Source: Alphaproteobacteria bacterium
GTDB lineage: Bacteria > Pseudomonadota > Alphaproteobacteria > Micavibrionales > Micavibrionaceae
Direction: 5' to 3'
NCBI GenBank assembly: GCA_020442475.1
Contig: JAGRKA010000016.1
Span: 1 to 38,872, forward strand
DNA length: 38,872 nucleotides
The notes below the pieces were generated by a model that saw nothing but the letters and a program-made list of their open reading frames with translations, had not been told where the DNA came from and did no database searches. A program made the translations under genes and the position numbers. Positions within the stretch are counted from its first letter, which is position 1. Each line of letters starts with the position of its first letter. Below, one piece after another: positions 34,232-38,872 of the stretch.

Positions 34232-35167
34232 TTAGAGGCTCTCCGCATCCGGAAGCTTGCCGAGATGCTCCTCAATATCCGCAAGATGGGGCAGGGCGTT
34301 TTGCGCGCCCGGCTTCGTGCAGGTCAAGGCCGCAGCTACGCTTGCGCGTTTGAGGGCTTTAGAAAAAGAGGCCTCATTGTGGAGGCAGGCGGCGAACGTC
34401 CCGCAATAGGCGTCTTCGGCACCTTCCAGATCAATTGCGCCGTTCCCCTCCAGAGGGAGCGCGCCTACGGTCCATCCTGTACCTTCCGGGGTATAGCCTA
34501 CGCAGCCTTGCGCGTCTCGCGTGATAATACAGTGCAAATGGCCGAGCTGCGCCAGTGCTTTGGCGATCTTTGACAAATTCACGCTATCTGCTCCGAGGCC
34601 CAGTTTTTTCGCGATTTTTTGCGCTTCATTCTGATTGACGATGAGGTAATCTAGATTTTTAAGGGTTTTTTGCGATAGGTCCAACGACGGAGAGAAATTC
34701 ATGATTGTAGTTGCACCTGCTTTTTTGGCCTTGTCCAGCATCGCGGCATTTTCTTCGGCACGGATTTCGGTTTGCAGCAGAAGGAAAGACTTTTCGTTTA
34801 AAGCTTCTGCCGGGACTTGCTCTTCCGAGATTTCATCATTGGCAGACAGGGCAAGGATCATTCGTGTGTGCCCGCCTTCGCGCAGGTAAATGGCCGATCC
34901 GGTCGGGCGTTCGGATTTGACGATGCCGGCGGTGGAAATACCTTCGCGTTTGAGTCTGTTGACAATAGCCGTACCGAAGACGTCGTCGCCGACTTTGCCG
35001 ACAAGGGAGACTTGCGCGCCGGAGCGGACGGCGGCGAGCGCCTGATTGGCAGCCTTCCCACCAGTGACTTTTTCATAGGAGGAGGCGTAAACCGTCTCGC
35101 CCGGTGCAGGAATAGAGGGCGTTTCGATAAAAATATCCATACTGACGGAGCCAAAGACGATAATCAT
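34232..35167 (-). CDS. Ribokinase-like PfkB-family sugar kinase with altered GAGD motif
   Basis: A 311-residue ribokinase-fold kinase. MIIVFGSVSMDIFIETPSIP and the following GETVYASSYEKVTGGKAANQ are ribokinase-type openings, with the substrate-binding GGKAANQ. The C-terminal motif is DLEGAEDAYCG instead of the canonical DTTGAGDTF: the base Asp is kept, but the second Gly of the anion-hole GAGD is Glu. TKPGAQNALP matches the downstream nucleotide loop. ATG 35167 is preferred over TTG 35179. It is divergent from hemA across 133 bp. The substrate is uncertain: ribose or another sugar, or reduced activity if the Glu disturbs the site. Confidence 0.82.
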   Translation of the reverse strand: MIIVFGSVSMDIFIETPSIPAPGETVYASSYEKVTGGKAANQALAAVRSGAQVSLVGKVGDDVFGTAIVNRLKREGISTAGIVKSERPTGSAIYLREGGHTRMILALSANDEISEEQVPAEALNEKSFLLLQTEIRAEENAAMLDKAKKAGATTIMNFSPSLDLSQKTLKNLDYLIVNQNEAQKIAKKLGLGADSVNLSKIAKALAQLGHLHCIITRDAQGCVGYTPEGTGWTVGALPLEGNGAIDLEGAEDAYCGTFAACLHNEASFSKALKRASVAAALTCTKPGAQNALPHLADIEEHLGKLPDAESL

Positions 35168-35300
35168 TAGATTTTTCAAATTCTCTGTGTTAACGATGAG
35201 GAACGGAGGTGCCCCCGAACTTTCTTCATCATGAGCGATATCGGGGACGATGTAAATTATGCTTTAGGCTGGGCCTGACCCGTGCCGGGGAGCGGATGAA

Positions 35301-36527
35301 ATGACTTTCGATTATACACGGCACTTTCAGGGCTGTCTGGACGGGATCAAAAAAGAGGGCCGTTACCGGATTTTTGCCAATATGGAACGAATCGCCGGGC
35401 GTTTCCCCAAGGCGCTTTACCATGCGCCGGACGGGTCTTCGCGTGAGGTCACGATCTGGTGCTCAAACGATTATCTGGGGATGGGCCAACATCCGAAGGT
35501 GCTGAAGGCCGCGCATGAGGCGCTGGATAGCTCCGGTGCGGGCGCGGGCGGTACACGTAATATTTCGGGTACAACACGCTATCATGTGCAGCTTGAAGCT
35601 TCGCTCGCCGATCTGCACGGGAAAGAGGCGGCGCTGATTTTTTCTTCCGGCTATGTCGCCAATGAAGGCGCACTGGGCACGCTTGGCAAGCTGATGCCGG
35701 GCTGCGTGATCTTCTCCGATGAGCTGAACCATGCCTCTATGATTCACGGCATGAAGGACAGCAAGTGTGAAAAGCGCATTTACCGCCATAATGATGTGGA
35801 GCATCTGGAGGCGTTGCTGAAAGAGGCTGACCCGTCCGTGCCGAAAATCATCGCCTTCGAATCGGTTTACTCGATGGAGGGGGATATCGCTCCGATTGGC
35901 GATATTTGTGATCTGGCAGAAAAGTACGGCGCGCTGACCTATCTGGATGAGGTGCACGGCGTCGGGCTGTACGGTCCGCGCGGCGGCGGCGTCGCCGAAG
36001 AGATGGGCCTGCTGGAGCGAATCGATATGGTCGAGGGGACGTTCGGCAAGGCCTATGGCTGCATGGGTGGCTTTATCACAGGCAGCGCGCCTTTAGTTGA
36101 TGCTGTGCGCTCTTTTGCTTCAAGCTTTATTTTTACGACCTCCCTGCCGCCCTCTGTGCTGGCGGCGGCCTATGCGGCTGTGGAGCATTTGAAAGTCTCC
36201 GATATTGAGCGCCAGAGAATGCGCCGGAACGTCCGGCAGTTCAAGGAAACGCTTGCGGCGGCGCATTTGCCCTTTATGAACGGGGGCAGCCATATCGTGC
36301 CGCTCGTTGTCGGGGAACCGAATTGTTGCCGTGAAGTCTCCGATATCCTGATGAACGAGTATGATATCTATGTTCAGCCGATCAATTACCCGACCGTGCC
36401 CAAGGGTACGGAGCGGCTGCGCCTGACGGCCACGGCTGCGCATAGCCTCGAAGACGTGCAAAAAATGTCGGATATCCTCTGCCATCTGTGGGAAACAAAC
36501 CACAGACTTGCCCGCGCCGTGGCGTAA
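35301..36527 (+). CDS. hemA: 5-aminolevulinate synthase (C4 pathway)
   Basis: PLP enzyme that condenses glycine with succinyl-CoA to give 5-aminolevulinate, the first step of haem synthesis in alphaproteobacteria. The Schiff-base lysine is Lys250 in [13 protein letters not shown], and Asp216 (YLDEVHGVG) contacts the PLP nitrogen. [15 protein letters not shown] at about 78-92 is the family acyl-CoA and glycine-binding block, which distinguishes it from KBL and BioF. The length of 408 residues is typical. The RBS GGAG precedes the ATG by about nine bases. No FnrL or Irr box is obvious to me in the upstream gap. It converges with the unknown gene at 36568 across 40 bp. Confidence 0.97.
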   Translation: MTFDYTRHFQGCLDGIKKEGRYRIFANMERIAGRFPKALYHAPDGSSREVTIWCSNDYLGMGQHPKVLKAAHEALDSSGAGAGGTRNISGTTRYHVQLEASLADLHGKEAALIFSSGYVANEGALGTLGKLMPGCVIFSDELNHASMIHGMKDSKCEKRIYRHNDVEHLEALLKEADPSVPKIIAFESVYSMEGDIAPIGDICDLAEKYGALTYLDEVHGVGLYGPRGGGVAEEMGLLERIDMVEGTFGKAYGCMGGFITGSAPLVDAVRSFASSFIFTTSLPPSVLAAAYAAVEHLKVSDIERQRMRRNVRQFKETLAAAHLPFMNGGSHIVPLVVGEPNCCREVSDILMNEYDIYVQPINYPTVPKGTERLRLTATAAHSLEDVQKMSDILCHLWETNHRLARAVA

Positions 36528-36567
36528 TGGCTGGATTTAGACGGCAGAAGCCCGGCAATAACAGCCG

Positions 36568-38409
36568 TTACTGCGCCTGACCGGCGGCTGAAAGGTCCTC
36601 AAGCTCTGCGTGAGTTTTTTCCTGCCAGACGGCCAGTTCAGCTTCTACCATAGCCGAAAAGAGCATTTCTCGGCGCAGGGCCGCTTCATAATGGTCGCGT
36701 GCCTGCATCAGGTCGATGGCGCTGAGAGAAACTCCGATCCGTTTGACATTGGTTGGTTTATCATAGAGATTCGTATAAAAATCAGGGTTTTGGTATATTT
36801 TTTTGGTCAGAATATCCATCTGCGCGTAATAGCTGGGATTTTCCCCGACCAGCGTTTCGATGTCGGCATCGCTGAGACCGAATTCACGTAAGAGTGTTTT
36901 CATGTAAGCCCAGCCCGGCTCAACACCCGGTGGTGGGTCAGGCACTCTGGCCTTCATTCCGGCAATGGTCGCATAGCTGTTATGCGCCAGATTGCTGAGG
37001 GCGGTAATATGCCGGAGCTTTATATATTCGTTTGAATGCTCGGGAACCTGTTTTTCCTGAATTGGGTCAAAATTTTTCGGCCAGTAGAGGTTGCGTGCAA
37101 GAGCCAGAATATCTTCTTCTTCATTGGTCTTGGTTGTGTCCTCGAAATCCAGATCAAGCGTGTAGGGAAATTCAACGGTCCGGCTGTAATCGATATCCTT
37201 GTTCATTCGGTGTTTATCGGTTGCGCCGATAGTTTCCCCGGATCGTACAACCCGGTCTGACGGGTCGTGCTGGCATAAATCCCTCAGCCCGTGATTATTG
37301 TCTTGCGGGTCGCAATAGACCTCGCGGAACTGTTTCAGGCGGGCGTTGACATCGGTGTAATACCCCTCCGCCGTGCTTCTGGAACCGGTTTTGTTATAGG
37401 CCTCCATCAAGGCCTCGTTGATCGCCATCTTGTTCAGATGCGCCTTTTCCTCGGCTGTCGGCAGGCTCCTGATATAAGAGCCAATCCGGCACATTTGCTC
37501 GCTCGGATGGTAGGTCTTGACAGCTTCGGCGTTAAGCTCCTGAAATTTGCGCTGGGTCTCGAGCTGCTGCTTGGCGTCGAAAAATTTTCCGATAGGCGGA
37601 ATTTGTTGCATCATAACGGCGGAGAGCTGTTCTGTCATAAAAATCAGCGCGATGACGTAATTATCGACGATATTCTGGATATGCTGATCCAAAGAGGCGG
37701 TGTCGCATACGCTTAAAGGCGGGCTGCCGCAAAAAGTCAGGGTGTACTGGTTGACACCTCCCGAACCGAGCCCGCCGCCGCCGGGGGCTGTCAGAACCTT
37801 GATAATAGCGGGACTGACCCGCGAGGAATCGTTCATAACATGGGCGTTGTAAAAAGCGATTTCGAAACTGCCGGATCGGCTTTCCAAGGCGCCTGGCGGG
37901 GCGATGCCGCCCTCTTCAAAGAGGCCCGCCCAGTCGGCCTTTGTCTTGATAGAACCGGAAGGCCCCTTAATAGAAAGCTCCGAAAACGGCGTGGCGCCTC
38001 GTCCTGAAACTGAAAAATGGCCGCTATCGCGGTTAATGCGTAATAAAAGGTCAAGGGCGTCCTCGCCGTCTTGAACGGAGAAATCATAGGCTATAGCGGC
38101 GGGTGGTTTTTTGGATTCAGGAGCCGCCAAAGGCATATCCAGTGCGAGCGCGCCATCCTCAGGAATAGCGGCTTGCCCGGTGGCGGCTTCCGTTTCATGG
38201 TCGAGCGGGACAATTTTATAGGTAATCTGTGCGCCGGGTTTAAAGCCTGAAAACGCGCTTGATGGCCCGTTTTGGGGTATCTGCTCTGTTGCGGCAGAGC
38301 TTTGTAACGTGGAGAGGTTGGAAATGACCGCAAAGCCGGAAAATACGGCAAGAGCGCCGGTAACGGCGACCATCGAAGAAATCAGGATATGGCGGGGGTT
38401 CGGTCGCAT
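36568..38409 (-). CDS. Membrane-anchored protein of unknown function; C-terminal domain paralogous to the gene upstream
   Basis: A 613-residue protein with one N-terminal signal anchor (about residues 9-31, ILISSMVAVTGALAVFSGFAVI) and a long, probably periplasmic, remainder. A Gly-rich stretch GGGGLGSGG lies near residue 210, and a helical region follows. The C-terminal segment from about 470, with SYYAQMDILTKKIYQNPDF at 526-544 and TNLYDKPTNVKRIGVSL after it, is nearly the same as the C-terminus of the gene upstream. About seven cysteines are scattered. I recognise no family. Its ATG touches the upstream TAG stop codon (TAGATG), so the two are translated together. A secretion- or pilus-related envelope complex is one guess from the architecture only. 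Confidence 0.75.
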   Translation of the reverse strand: MRPNPRHILISSMVAVTGALAVFSGFAVISNLSTLQSSAATEQIPQNGPSSAFSGFKPGAQITYKIVPLDHETEAATGQAAIPEDGALALDMPLAAPESKKPPAAIAYDFSVQDGEDALDLLLRINRDSGHFSVSGRGATPFSELSIKGPSGSIKTKADWAGLFEEGGIAPPGALESRSGSFEIAFYNAHVMNDSSRVSPAIIKVLTAPGGGGLGSGGVNQYTLTFCGSPPLSVCDTASLDQHIQNIVDNYVIALIFMTEQLSAVMMQQIPPIGKFFDAKQQLETQRKFQELNAEAVKTYHPSEQMCRIGSYIRSLPTAEEKAHLNKMAINEALMEAYNKTGSRSTAEGYYTDVNARLKQFREVYCDPQDNNHGLRDLCQHDPSDRVVRSGETIGATDKHRMNKDIDYSRTVEFPYTLDLDFEDTTKTNEEEDILALARNLYWPKNFDPIQEKQVPEHSNEYIKLRHITALSNLAHNSYATIAGMKARVPDPPPGVEPGWAYMKTLLREFGLSDADIETLVGENPSYYAQMDILTKKIYQNPDFYTNLYDKPTNVKRIGVSLSAIDLMQARDHYEAALRREMLFSAMVEAELAVWQEKTHAELEDLSAAGQAQ

Positions 38410-38872
38410 CTAATCAGGCGTTTCCCCTTCCTCGCCCTTCTTCCCAAATTCGTCCTCAATCTCTTCTTGCAAGTCCATTACGGCCAGCTCCAACAGGACG
38501 GACAGGTTGGCCTCGCTTCGCAGATAGCTTTTGAACATATCGAATTTCTGCATCAGGGCGATAGCCTGCAAGGCGACGCCTTTACGGTCCACGTTTGCGG
38601 GCGTGTCGTACAGGTTCGTGTAGAAATCCGGGTTCTGGTAGATTTTTTTGGTCAGGATTTCCATCTGCGCGTAATAGCTCGGATTGATTGGATTGCCGGA
38701 GGAATCCTGCCCCAGCAGCTTGTCGATATCGGGTGGTGATCCGGTTGTCCCCACGCCAAGCTCTTCGAGCAGGGCGGCCAGAAAATCGCGTGATCCGCCT
38801 GTCCCTGTCGCTTTCATGGAGGTGATAGCATTAAAGGAGTTTTCGGCGACGGAGCGTTTAGCCAGAACGGAG
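38410..38872 (-). CDS. Partial gene, paralogue of the 36568-38409 protein (5' end outside window)
   Basis: The frame is open from the window edge to the TAG at 38410, about 154 codons. An internal ATG at 38817 is not the real start, because the residues before it (VLAKRSVAENSFNAITSMKA) align with LSNLAHNSYATIAGMKA in the next gene. The shared block SYYAQM(D/E)ILTKKIYQNPDFY then TNLYD is identical at 25 of 26 positions between the two proteins, and DNA similarity is also visible (about 36780-36840 versus 38620-38685). It ends GKKGEEGETPD. Function is unknown, as for its partner. Confidence 0.75.
   Translation of the reverse strand, partial: SVLAKRSVAENSFNAITSMKATGTGGSRDFLAALLEELGVGTTGSPPDIDKLLGQDSSGNPINPSYYAQMEILTKKIYQNPDFYTNLYDTPANVDRKGVALQAIALMQKFDMFKSYLRSEANLSVLLELAVMDLQEEIEDEFGKKGEEGETPD

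Overview
The window looks like a chromosomal segment of an alphaproteobacterium. The evidence is the C4-pathway 5-aminolevulinate synthase (HemA), the alphaproteobacterial type of PfkB adenosine kinase, pyruvate phosphate dikinase, an AspRS of probable non-discriminating type, and palindromic repeats of the CGTCATTGCGAG type. GC looks a little above 50 percent by eye. A Rhodospirillales or Micavibrionales relative is possible but not demonstrated. I see no phage, transposase, CRISPR, rRNA or tRNA gene, and no gene-free stretch longer than 300 bases.

Layout. 0.2-6.6 kb is housekeeping: a periplasmic M48/TPR protease, a small membrane protein plus rlmE, a histidine phosphatase overlapping rnd, and aspS. 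6.7-10.9 kb is a leftward wbpA-wbpB-wbpD-wbpE operon for UDP-2,3-diacetamido-2,3-dideoxy-glucuronate, a surface-polysaccharide precursor. 11.0-13.0 kb holds pal, cpoB and a FliJ-like gene, without tolQRAB. 13.2-14.7 kb is lipoprotein-hisF-hisE, next to a FlgC-like gene. 15.5-16.9 kb holds a six-cysteine protein of unknown function with a TTG start and a sugar-formyltransferase-like gene.

16.9-20.3 kb is the most system-like block. A MarR regulator with a C-terminal four-cysteine cluster faces a leftward operon of AhpD-like protein, DUF4399, DUF2024 and a secreted protein with an EF-hand-like loop. A strong terminator follows, then a CPGC redoxin. The divergent region carries a consensus promoter for the operon flanked by two related 21-bp operator-like sites with centres exactly 60 bp apart. 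I infer a thiol/redox or metal stress module.

20.3-30 kb has a UDP-glucuronate epimerase, ppdK, ygfZ, a GT9 glycosyltransferase, a lipoprotein, a YejA-like binding protein and a 534-residue protein with no recognised family but a HicA-like N-terminal segment. 30-34 kb has an adenosine kinase facing a TetR / RnfD-NqrB-like membrane protein / DUF2330 cassette. 34-36.5 kb has a ribokinase-like gene with a changed GAGD motif, and hemA. 36.5 kb to the end carries two tandem genes of unknown function whose C-terminal domains are clear paralogues; the upstream one runs off the window.

All five convergent intergenic gaps longer than 100 bp contain palindromic repeats. Two of them (15.24 and 34.04 kb) are copies of one element with 8-bp terminal inverted repeats and internal hairpins that show compensatory base changes.
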